Origin: a virus
Virus record (IMG/VR): IMGVR_UViG_3300049893_001270
Location: 1 to 61,891 of that record
DNA length: 61,891 bases
Reading direction: 5' to 3' (one strand)
Shown: positions 47,554-55,272 of the stretch, piece after piece
How the letters are laid out: the number at the start of each line of letters is the position of its first letter
How positions within the stretch are numbered: the first letter of the stretch is position 1
The notes under the pieces: model-generated
Told to the model about the DNA's origin: nothing
The model's database searches: none
What the model saw: the letters and a program-made list of their open reading frames with translations, nothing else
Position numbers and translations under genes: made by a program

Positions 47554-48375
47554 TCACACCACCGAATCGGACTTGATGTCGAAGTTCATCGTCTCGCCCG
47601 TGACCCTTCTTGTAGCACTGATCGTAATGCTCAGTACACCATCCTGGGTGGACTGCGAGACGGACACAACCGCAGACGCAACGTCAGGCTCGGACAGCAC
47701 TTCCCGCTCGACAGCGTTGCGCAACTCCACGAGATCCGTGATGCGCAGCACTTCTTTCGGCTGAAGCCCGAGGCCAAAAAGCCGGTTGCGAAGGTGTGCA
47801 AACTCACCCTGCGCCGTCGTAAGGCGGCGAATGATGATTTTCTTTAGCAGCGCAGTCCCAGACTCCACGTCCAGATCACCCCCGGCTGTGAAACGAAGAA
47901 TTCCGCCGATCTCGTTGTTGCTGTTGGGGACGCTGCGAATATCCGAGGGGTCTTGCCGCCTGCTAAACTTCTTTGCAAGCGTCGCGCACCCTTCGATGTC
48001 GAAGGTGCGCGCCCCACCAAGCACGCGAAGCGTGTCGTCGAGGATATCTCCGAAAAGAACGCGCACTTTGCCTGGGTATGCGGGCATCTTTTGCAGCAAC
48101 GCGATGTCGAACTGTCGCATCGACGACCCTTCGACCATCGCGACGCCAAGAACAACCTGCTGCTCGCCAGTAATCAGGTTCGTGATTGTGTACGACCCTG
48201 GGTTGAACACAGACCCGGCCTTTGTTTCAGCCAGATCGGCGCACGGGTACGTAGTTGTGAAACGAACAGCCTGATCGCTGACCGCAAAGACATCTTCGAT
48301 CTCGAAAACACCCAGGGCCGCGGCGATCCCAAACGCCCCAGTACCGAACGCAGAGATTCCGTACGATGCGCTCAT
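47554..48375 (-). CDS. Baseplate wedge protein with gp25-like domain
   Basis: The C-terminal about 110 residues, LLKKIIIRRLTTAQGEFAHL through LRNAVEREVLSEPDVASA, match the GpW/gp25 baseplate fold. An N-terminal extension of about 150 residues (beta-rich, FTTTYPCADLAETKAGSVFN) is unusual compared with stand-alone gp25 proteins of about 130 aa. ATG 48375 overlaps the spike gene stop (TGATG). Confidence 0.82.
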   Translation of the reverse strand: MSASYGISAFGTGAFGIAAALGVFEIEDVFAVSDQAVRFTTTYPCADLAETKAGSVFNPGSYTITNLITGEQQVVLGVAMVEGSSMRQFDIALLQKMPAYPGKVRVLFGDILDDTLRVLGGARTFDIEGCATLAKKFSRRQDPSDIRSVPNSNNEIGGILRFTAGGDLDVESGTALLKKIIIRRLTTAQGEFAHLRNRLFGLGLQPKEVLRITDLVELRNAVEREVLSEPDVASAVVSVSQSTQDGVLSITISATRRVTGETMNFDIKSDSVV

Positions 48376-49085
48376 CACTCACCCTTGATCTTGGTCGAGA
48401 GGTACGTTGTGCGCGCGTTCTTGAACGTGTCGATCGTCAGATTGAACGCGTCGATCGCGAGCCCAAGTGCAGTTCCCGCGGGCGCGAGAGCCGGGACTGC
48501 CCCACCGGCAGCAGTCGCGTAGGCTTTGATCGCGAGCATGATGACTTTCAGAGCGTCTAGAAAAACTCCGAGTGCGTCGGCGTACGTCTCGCCGCGAACA
48601 AAGCTCTGATTGGCAGCCTGCATCTTCACGACGTTGGCTGTCATGGTAAAATCTGCATTTTGGGCGATCATCACCAACTTCGCCCCGCCTTTTGTCTTGA
48701 GCACAACGTTAGGCGAAACGTCGGTGTTGTCGCTCCCAGTTCCGCGCGCCTCGGAGGGTGGCGGATACTCGGTGTTCCAAATCTGTCCGATGATCACCGG
48801 GCCTGCGTTGGGATCGCCCTGTGGCACAACGACAACAACAAGGTCGCCAACCTCAACAGCAGGCCAGAACCCATAGGACGGGCCGGTGTACAGCGACGAA
48901 ATCATCGCCGTCTGCTCTTCGCCCGTGGGGATCATCGTTACGTCGGCAAAAAAGCCTTCGTTCTCGTCGTATCCAACGTCGGTTACGCGAGCAAGCGCCA
49001 CCCACACACGCGGATCGACGCCAGGGCGCGCGACCAGCCTGGAAAGCCGCCCGATATCGATTGTGCGGCGAGCTCTAGCGACCAT
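48375..49085 (-). CDS. Baseplate spike protein (gpV/gp5 OB-fold type)
   Basis: VWVALARVTDVGYDENEGFF and GPSYGFWPAVEVGDLVVVVV followed by PQGDPNAGPVIIGQIWN are hallmarks of the OB-fold of gpV/gp5-like spikes. A shorter C-terminal helical region replaces the usual long beta-helix. ATG 49085 follows GAGGA; the gene overlaps the hub gene end by 11 nt. It caps the tail tube and pierces the host envelope. Confidence 0.83.
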   Translation of the reverse strand: MVARARRTIDIGRLSRLVARPGVDPRVWVALARVTDVGYDENEGFFADVTMIPTGEEQTAMISSLYTGPSYGFWPAVEVGDLVVVVVPQGDPNAGPVIIGQIWNTEYPPPSEARGTGSDNTDVSPNVVLKTKGGAKLVMIAQNADFTMTANVVKMQAANQSFVRGETYADALGVFLDALKVIMLAIKAYATAAGGAVPALAPAGTALGLAIDAFNLTIDTFKNARTTYLSTKIKGE

Positions 49086-50934
49086 TTGTCCTCGGGCGGT
49101 CGGGTACGACAAGCTGGGTGACGGTTGTACCGTTGGTGGATTGGTTGCCGCCAACGTCGTACCGCACAACGAAGTAGTTCTGGAAGTCGATACCGACGCT
49201 GAACCCGCTCTGGGACCAACCAAGGCTCACAGACGACGCGCGAAACACGCGCTGGAGCTGGTTGACCGCCCCACGCTGTGCGGCGGCAATAGCGGCGGCG
49301 AGATTTGGGTCGCCCACACGCCGCTGGATCTCTTGAACGAGCTGCTCGTACGGCATCCGGTAGAAGTCGTTCGTGGTCGAGGTGATGCCAGAGATCGTAC
49401 CCACAGGATTCGCAGCTTGATCGATGAAAAACTCGATCGCGTCACCGGGGCGAATGCGCAGCAGGTCGGGGTCTTCGTTCGACCCACCGAAGCTGGCGAG
49501 ATTCTTCGTATCGACGTGCCCGCCGATCTCGTTTCGCCCGATCTCTTCGTATAGACCACGCGCAATTGCGGTCAGCCGCTCTACGTCCGTGATGCCATAA
49601 ACAGGCACCGTGATGATCTCTGCTTGATCCTCGCCAGCACCAGGGGCGGCGACGTTGCGTGCCGCGTTTGCGTGCGCCTGTTGCGCACGAGGATCGCGAA
49701 CCTGTCCGCGCGTTGCAGCAGGGGTGGGCGACGACAGCCTGCGAGGCGGCACGAGCGGCCACCGCGCCTCAACAACCCGCGTGTCTTGCCCACCCGTCGG
49801 GTCGGCCGAAACGCACCGCACAACCTTGGGCTTCTGGTTGCCTGCGAACTTTCGGTTGAACGTCAGTTTTTCGATGTCGCGCCCGTAAACCATGCGGCGA
49901 AAGGTGTACGGCGTGCTGCCGTCCATCAGACGCGGCTCGTCGGGGTCGAACGGCGTGGCCTCCCGATCGTTCGCCGCACGCCTACCCTCACCACGCGCGA
50001 TACCTGTCTGCTCGAACAAGGTGCGCACCGGCTTGATCGTGAGCGTACGCCCAAGAAAAACAGGCACCGCGCCCACGAAGAAGCACAGCTTGACGATCAA
50101 ATCCCAGTAGCTCATGTCGCCGCCGCCCCCTGCGTGGGCAGGAGATCCCGCCCGCCTACCACGCGCACCACGGCGATGCCGCGGTACAAGCTGCTGGGGT
50201 AGACACCCTGGAATGACACCGTTTGCCCAATCACTCGGAAATGCTCTCACCCTCAGATGAGAGCTCATCGGGTGGTGAAAGATAATCGCCTCCACGATCT
50301 CGTTGATCGGAAGGTCCATCGGCAGCTTGTTGACGAACCTGGGGTCGATCGGGCTGTCCAGCAGCATCCCGCGCAGGTCACGCCCGCGAATCGAGATTTC
50401 TGCCCCGCTGCTGGAGAAGTCGATGTCAGCTTCGTCAACGACGCCGACCATCATCAGCGTCGATTCGTTGGGCGACCCGTCGTCGTTACGCGTGCGAAGC
50501 AGGCTGGTCCGTCGGTTGGCGGGCACACGATCCTGCACACCGCGCGCGTAGTCCTGCGCCGGGACCGTGCCGAAATGGATCTCAGCAGCCATCGCGCGCA
50601 GTGTGCGCGGGTCAATCGGCATGTCAGCGAAGTCGAACTTGATGTCGAACGTCGCTGCCTGACGGACGCTGGGAAACTCAACCGAACAGCTCTTGGGCTG
50701 TCGGTTCATAATGAACGTCTCTCGCCCTTCGTCGCTCACAACGTCAGGGCGTGCCGTCTTTCGAAATGGGTCGGGGCGCGACCGACTGCGCCGCGTCGGT
50801 ACGGTAGGTACATCGTCGAGCGTAGACGCCAGCGGAGGCGGGTTGGCGACGCGCCTGAGCAACGCCTCGTCGAAGCGCGCCGTGAAGTTCACGACGCAGC
50901 TTGGGTAGTAGACGTTGTTACGGTTGGCCGTCAC
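49075..50934 (-). CDS. Baseplate hub protein (gpD/gp27-like)
   Basis: 619 aa between the LysM-type protein and spike, as expected for the hub. SCSVEFPSVRQAATFDIKFD and FSSSGAEISIRGRDLRGMLL are typical of the gpD-type phage late control fold, with LDSPIDPRFVNK following. The C-terminal part has RIRPGDAIEFFI. A low-complexity linker at about 250-270 (Arg/Gly/His) and one at about 400-440 (Pro/Ala/Arg) split the domains, making it longer than most hubs. Confidence 0.8.
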   Translation of the reverse strand: MTANRNNVYYPSCVVNFTARFDEALLRRVANPPPLASTLDDVPTVPTRRSRSRPDPFRKTARPDVVSDEGRETFIMNRQPKSCSVEFPSVRQAATFDIKFDFADMPIDPRTLRAMAAEIHFGTVPAQDYARGVQDRVPANRRTSLLRTRNDDGSPNESTLMMVGVVDEADIDFSSSGAEISIRGRDLRGMLLDSPIDPRFVNKLPMDLPINEIVEAIIFHHPMSSHLRVRAFPSDWANGVIPGCLPQQLVPRHRRGARGRRAGSPAHAGGGGDMSYWDLIVKLCFFVGAVPVFLGRTLTIKPVRTLFEQTGIARGEGRRAANDREATPFDPDEPRLMDGSTPYTFRRMVYGRDIEKLTFNRKFAGNQKPKVVRCVSADPTGGQDTRVVEARWPLVPPRRLSSPTPAATRGQVRDPRAQQAHANAARNVAAPGAGEDQAEIITVPVYGITDVERLTAIARGLYEEIGRNEIGGHVDTKNLASFGGSNEDPDLLRIRPGDAIEFFIDQAANPVGTISGITSTTNDFYRMPYEQLVQEIQRRVGDPNLAAAIAAAQRGAVNQLQRVFRASSVSLGWSQSGFSVGIDFQNYFVVRYDVGGNQSTNGTTVTQLVVPDRPRTNGR

Positions 50935-52052
50935 TGCCGCACCTCTTGAGCACGACGGGGCACATAGATGATCTGCCCAGGAGCCAGTTCTGCTGTCTGA
51001 AGCTGGTTATAGACCATCAGATCGCGCCACTGATCGTTGCTGCCGTAGTAGGCGAACGACACGTCGCGTAGATCATCGCCTGCTCGCGCGGTGTAGACAC
51101 CCAGAATCTCTTCATCCACGACGTTGATCGCGTCAACGGTGGACGCTCCCTCGCGGCCGAGCTGGTTGTACTGGGACACCAACCCGCGCCGCCACGACTC
51201 AGCGACGAGGTACTCCCCAAACCCCAGAATCGGCGTGATCGGGGAGAGCAGCGTAGACTTGCTGATGTCATACAGGTCGTCGAACGACTTGACGTTGAAC
51301 ATATCTCCGATCGGCGTCTCTGCGATTTCAACCGCCGCCGCGTAGGCGCGGCTTGCGACCGACGTAATGGCAGACGACGATCGGCTGATCGCATCCCCAG
51401 CGGACGTGATCGTGCTGAACTGCGCGTTGACGCTGTCCTCGATACCCGTCACAGCCGTTTGCACGTCAGCAAACAGGTCGTTGATCCGGTCAAGAAAATC
51501 CGGGTCGGCATCGAAGTCGGGGGTGCTCGCCGTTTCGATGTCCTCGGCACGGCGGCGCATTCGGCGCGCGGTGTTCGACGCGTCAGTGTCGTTGACGATC
51601 GGCACGGAGACAGGGGCGGCGTTGCTCGTCCATTTGAACGACATCGACCACGCAACGTCACACGTATTGATCCAATCGTGCTTGAACGACTCAATGTGTC
51701 CGTACCGCCGCCTGCGCCCCCAGGTGACCTCGATCAGCGTGCCAGCGCGTGTCATCGACTCGCACAGGTCCACCAGCGCGTCGATGTCCTTGATCTCTAC
51801 GTTGTTCAAGAACGCCATGCCGCCGCGTCCAATGAACTTGAACTTCCAAGTGCCGCCGATGCTTGTGCCACCTTCCTCCGTGCCGAGCAGCGTGGACGTA
51901 GCCACCGGGTTGCCCTGGTAGTACGTGATCTCCATGCGCTGCTTGACCTCAAAGGAAAGCTGTCCTTGAGGCAATGCGCGCTGAGTCAGACGCAGCTCTC
52001 GACGCTGCGCCCCGACTTCGCGAATCACTACGGAGGGGATGTTGTCCGTCAT
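50931..52052 (-). CDS. LysM-domain baseplate protein (gp53/gpX-like)
   Basis: The C-terminal LysM-like domain VYTARAGDDLRDVSFAYYGS...QWRDLMVYNQL...AELAPGQIIYVPR (about 315-368) is characteristic of tail proteins that link hub and tape measure. The N-terminal 160 residues form a beta-rich domain with TLIEVTWGRRRRYGHIESF, and the middle is helical. Start ATG 52052. Sits between tape measure and hub. Confidence 0.82.
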   Translation of the reverse strand: MTDNIPSVVIREVGAQRRELRLTQRALPQGQLSFEVKQRMEITYYQGNPVATSTLLGTEEGGTSIGGTWKFKFIGRGGMAFLNNVEIKDIDALVDLCESMTRAGTLIEVTWGRRRRYGHIESFKHDWINTCDVAWSMSFKWTSNAAPVSVPIVNDTDASNTARRMRRRAEDIETASTPDFDADPDFLDRINDLFADVQTAVTGIEDSVNAQFSTITSAGDAISRSSSAITSVASRAYAAAVEIAETPIGDMFNVKSFDDLYDISKSTLLSPITPILGFGEYLVAESWRRGLVSQYNQLGREGASTVDAINVVDEEILGVYTARAGDDLRDVSFAYYGSNDQWRDLMVYNQLQTAELAPGQIIYVPRRAQEVRQ

Positions 52053-52060
52053 GGGCGACT

Positions 52061-54109
52061 CTACCTATGCACGCTGAACAGCGGGTCGAACCCGGACTGC
52101 AACCGGCGGTCAGCCATCGCTTCGAGATCGGAGGCGAAGGCCACAGCGATTCGGTCTGGGTCGAACCCGTCCGCGAACTTCTGGTTGATATCAAACCGGC
52201 TGTTTCGAAAATCGTTGTGCACGTTGCTCCCGCCGCGTGCTGTAGGTGCGCCGCGCCTTCGACCGGCAGCAGTAGTGGGAGACTCGCCCGCCGCTGTAGA
52301 CGGCCCGTTCAGCGAGCTCATAAGCTGATCGATCGTCCCCAACAGCGGGTTGTTGACCATGCCGCGGCCTGCGGCAGCCTCCATCCTGCGCCCGAGACGC
52401 GCCAAAATGTCCGAGATGAAGTTAATCAGCATCGTGAGCGCGGTGATAAGTCCGTTCACAACTGTGGTAATCGGCCCACGGAACCTATCCCACAACCAAA
52501 TCGCCGCCACCGCGAGCCCGCGCAGCAGGGGTAGCAAAAACATGCCGAGGTTGCGGAACAGCCCACCAATCGCTTCGCCAAGCGCGGCCAACCCAGGCTT
52601 GATCGTCTCGTAGATCGAGTTGATGACGGGGTAAATGCCGTTCAAAAACTCGGAGATGCCCTGTGCCACGAACGAGATGCCGTCAACAAGCCCAACGAGC
52701 GCGCCCTGCGCAACATCCGCAATCGCGCGGTTCAGCACACCAAAAATGGCGATGATTGGGCGCAGCATAGTCAACACCCACCCAAACAGCACCGCCAAGC
52801 TGTTCACGAACCGTTCGATGAACTCTGTGCGACTGCCGAGCTCCATGAACGCGCCAGCGAGAATTCCAACAGGCCCAAGCAGCATTCGCCCGATCAGCGC
52901 GACGCCGCCAGTACGCATGTTGTGCGCTTCTTCACTGTCGCCTTGGAAACTCTGACCAAAACGCTGACCCCACGCAGTCATGCGCTCTTGAATTTGGGCG
53001 AAAATCGGCGCGTTGCGGATGGTGTTAACCATCCGCTCGAAATACCCCATCGCGACTCGAATTCCGCCGACGATCCCCTCGCTGATGCTGCGGCCAATCT
53101 CGATGATCTTGTCCTGTGCTTGATTGAGGCGGTCATTGAACGCCGACAGCCCTTGCTTCGCAAAGTCGAAGAACGGGCGGGTAATGCCGCTGGCAATCGT
53201 CGAAGCCGTCGCGTTGATGGAGCCAGAAATAGCACTCCACGACTGCGCAGCGCGCCCAACCATGTCGTTGAGCCCGCCAAACGCGTTTTGCATCACCTCA
53301 AAACGCTTCTTCTGCGACAACCTGTTGAACGACTCAGCCGTGAGCTCTGTCTCGTTTCGCGCGCGGCGTGCTGCGTTCACGAATGGCAAAAACTGCTGCC
53401 ACGTCGCTACGTCGGCTCCTGCGCCGCCAGTGCCAGCACGCATCATCAGCGCCATGTCGCGGCCGATTTGGTCAGCGTCTACACCGAATGTACGCCCGAT
53501 CGCTGCAAACCGATTCGAGAACTCCACCATCCGGTCCATGTTGTTGTCCAACCCGGACGCGAGATGGGGCAACCCAGCGCGAAACACCGAGATATACTCG
53601 GACGCCTCACCTGGGAGCGGCGCGGCAGCGCGGTTGATCTGACTCATCACGCGGGACGTGAGAGCAAGACCTGCGTTCATGTCTGGCACAAAGCCGAGCG
53701 CCTGGAGCGTACCGGCCATTGTGTTGTTCAGATCCTCCGATTGGGAGTGCATCTGCATGATCGGGTTGTTTGCGCCTAGCGTCGCTCCGACGTTCTGGAT
53801 CGCACCAACAAGCGTGTTGAACGACCCAGCAAGGCCCATGATCCCCATGCCCCCGCCGCCGCCCTGTAGACCTTGAAGCAGCGCGGCCATGCCGCCCCCA
53901 CCAGCCATACCAGCGAACGCGCTGTTCACTGCTTGGCTGGACTGCTGCGACTGCTTCTCAGTCTTCTTGAACAGCGACTTCACGCGCTCAAGCGCGTACG
54001 CCATTCGCGTGACTGTCTTGCTGGTCTTATCGAGCACCTGCAAGACGACACCGACGTTGTACGCCAGTGCTACTGCCTTGGATGGTGCCTCGCCGCCTTC
54101 TTCAGCCAT
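52061..54109 (-). CDS. Tail tape measure protein
   Basis: Largest helical protein of the tail operon, 682 aa, right after the chaperone genes. N-terminal coiled coil (KTVTRMAYALERVKSLFKKT), a Gly-rich GMAGGGG region (about 68-95), long helical segments, and several hydrophobic membrane-like stretches between about 400 and 560 (FGWVLTMLRPIIAIFGVL, FLLPLLRGLAVAAIWLW). The tape measure length implies a tail of roughly 100 nm at 0.15 nm per residue, an estimate from the usual rule. ATG 54109. Confidence 0.9.
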   Translation of the reverse strand: MAEEGGEAPSKAVALAYNVGVVLQVLDKTSKTVTRMAYALERVKSLFKKTEKQSQQSSQAVNSAFAGMAGGGGMAALLQGLQGGGGGMGIMGLAGSFNTLVGAIQNVGATLGANNPIMQMHSQSEDLNNTMAGTLQALGFVPDMNAGLALTSRVMSQINRAAAPLPGEASEYISVFRAGLPHLASGLDNNMDRMVEFSNRFAAIGRTFGVDADQIGRDMALMMRAGTGGAGADVATWQQFLPFVNAARRARNETELTAESFNRLSQKKRFEVMQNAFGGLNDMVGRAAQSWSAISGSINATASTIASGITRPFFDFAKQGLSAFNDRLNQAQDKIIEIGRSISEGIVGGIRVAMGYFERMVNTIRNAPIFAQIQERMTAWGQRFGQSFQGDSEEAHNMRTGGVALIGRMLLGPVGILAGAFMELGSRTEFIERFVNSLAVLFGWVLTMLRPIIAIFGVLNRAIADVAQGALVGLVDGISFVAQGISEFLNGIYPVINSIYETIKPGLAALGEAIGGLFRNLGMFLLPLLRGLAVAAIWLWDRFRGPITTVVNGLITALTMLINFISDILARLGRRMEAAAGRGMVNNPLLGTIDQLMSSLNGPSTAAGESPTTAAGRRRGAPTARGGSNVHNDFRNSRFDINQKFADGFDPDRIAVAFASDLEAMADRRLQSGFDPLFSVHR

Positions 54110-54118
54110 TGTGTTACC

Positions 54119-54672
54119 TCAGTCGTTCGATCCTGGGACACGCGTCTCCTCATCGAGCAGCGAGGCAATGGCGTCAGCAAAGGCTTCTAGGTCGCGCCGT
54201 TCCCATCGCAGCAACTCCGACGCCGACGTGTGTCCGTATCTGGCAGCAAACGCGATCAGCTTCCAAGTGTCTTTCAGCCCCTCACCGCCATCACGCGCGT
54301 GGTAGGTGAGCAGGCCGATCGTTGTTAGGTAACCTTTGTTTTCTTCGTCTTGAGAAAATTTCGGGAGTCCGATTCTCCCGCCATGTTGGCTTCGCCGTAC
54401 GCGGCGATCACGAGGTTGCGCAGCTTCGGCCCGATGTCCCGCCAAGCGCGGTCGGCGCTCTCATCCGCGGTCGTAATCGCCGTGTCGTTGATGCGCACAA
54501 GCGACATCTTGGCGAGCTGAAAAGCCATCGCAGTGCTGTCGCCACCAGCACGCTTGGCAGCGATCATCTCGTCCTCGGGGCGAAGCTCGCGCACACAGAT
54601 CGTGGTGATCTTGCCCCAGGCTGTGTCCTGCAAGGCTTCGGGGACATCGTACTCGTACGTAACGTTCGGCAT
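54119..54672 (-). CDS. Tail assembly chaperone G-T fusion (by -1 frameshift), 184 aa
   Basis: The lambda-like arrangement: the upstream frame (G) continues into a second frame (T) after slipping back one base at 54355-54361. Residues 1-106 are shared with G; from Phe106 the frame changes to SQDEENKGYLTTIGLL and continues about 78 residues to stop at 54119. The T frame has no ATG or ribosome site of its own near its beginning, so fusion is its only plausible route. The long form normally chaperones the tape measure encoded next. Confidence 0.82.
54325..54672 (-). CDS. Tail assembly chaperone G (short form), 115 aa
   Basis: ATG 54672. Contains TTICVRELRPEDEMIAAKRA, the usual compact helical chaperone start, ending FLKTKKTKVT in the 0 frame when no slip occurs. 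Located between tail tube and tape measure, the canonical position in myo- and siphoviruses. Produced in excess over the G-T form. Confidence 0.85.
   Translation of the reverse strand: MPNVTYEYDVPEALQDTAWGKITTICVRELRPEDEMIAAKRAGGDSTAMAFQLAKMSLVRINDTAITTADESADRAWRDIGPKLRNLVIAAYGEANMAGESDSRNFLKTKKTKVT
54355..54361 (-). promoter_or_regulatory. -1 ribosomal frameshift slippery site A-AAT-TTT
   Basis: On the minus strand the G frame reads CGA AAT TTT CTC. The heptamer A AAT TTT satisfies X XXY YYZ (A-site TTT and P-site AAT re-pair as TTT and AAA after slipping one base). The minus-one frame then reads TCT CAA GAC and stays open for 78 codons. Position before the tape measure matches programmed frameshifts of tail chaperone genes. 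Confidence 0.85.
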
Positions 54673-54698
54673 GGTGTGGCTCCTTTTGGTCGGTCAGG

Positions 54699-55130
54699 TC
54701 AGACCTCGGTGCAATCGCTGCACACGAAGTCAAGCGAGGTGGACACGTAGTCGGTGCGCGACCCGATGTTGACCGGGATCTCACCGAACTCAACGTCGGG
54801 AAACACCACACGCAGGCGCTCCCCGTTGTTGTAGTTGATCGTCGCCTTGATGTTCACGGTCACACCCGGCGTGCGACGCTTGGCGCGATCAACGAGGCTG
54901 CGAAACATCTCGAAGAGCGTCTTCTTCTCGTGGTGGATCTCGAAGCTGCCCGAGATCCCCTTGAAGATCGAGTCCTTCCGTTCGGTACGCTCGCCAAGGT
55001 AGCCCTCGGACTGCGTCTCCATCTCGTACTTGAACTCGAACGACTTGATGTTGGCGATGGCGTCGAGGGGCTGGCCGTCCTTGACCAGCGTAATCTCGAC
55101 TTCCTGACCACGTACACGATTGCTCGGCAT
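54699..55130 (-). CDS. Tail tube protein
   Basis: 143 aa, preceded by AAGGAG. Contains VEITLVKDGQPLDAIANIKS and SFEFKYEMETQSEGYLGERT, then DSIFKGISGSFEIHHEKKTL, a pattern typical of phage tail tube (XkdM/gpFII-like) proteins, with a FPDVEFGEIPV strand near the end. Forms the inner tube through which DNA passes. It is separated from the sheath gene by a 142-nt intergenic with a terminator-like hairpin, so tube dosage can be set separately. Confidence 0.83.
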   Translation of the reverse strand: MPSNRVRGQEVEITLVKDGQPLDAIANIKSFEFKYEMETQSEGYLGERTERKDSIFKGISGSFEIHHEKKTLFEMFRSLVDRAKRRTPGVTVNIKATINYNNGERLRVVFPDVEFGEIPVNIGSRTDYVSTSLDFVCSDCTEV

Positions 55131-55143
55131 GGCTGCGACTCCT

Positions 55144-55186
55144 TAAAAAGAACAGGGCTCGTTCAGTGTTTTACCGAACGAGCCCT
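55144..55186 (-). terminator. Terminator-like hairpin between sheath and tube
   Basis: AGGGCTCGTTC (55154-55164) and GAACGAGCCCT (55176-55186) form a perfect 11-bp stem with an 11-nt loop. Read on the minus strand the stem is followed by GTTCTTTTTAA, a canonical intrinsic terminator shape. It lies downstream of the sheath gene and upstream of tube, so it would reduce transcription into the tube, chaperones and tape measure, or define the end of a sheath transcript. Confidence 0.75.
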
Positions 55187-55236
55187 ATCCCGACAAGATG
55201 GTGCGGCTCTCACCCCCCGGCCGACCAAGGGGTACA

Positions 55237-55269
55237 TGACGAAGCTACCCTATCAAGGTAGCTTCGTCA
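55237..55269 (-). other. 13-bp perfect hairpin just after the sheath gene
   Basis: TGACGAAGCTACC (55237-55249) pairs with GGTAGCTTCGTCA (55257-55269) with a 7-nt loop. No T-run follows on the minus strand. Position 4 nt after the sheath stop suggests a 3'-end stabilising or processing element of the sheath mRNA, about 50 nt ahead of the terminator-like hairpin. Confidence 0.6.
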
Positions 55270-55272
55270 ACG

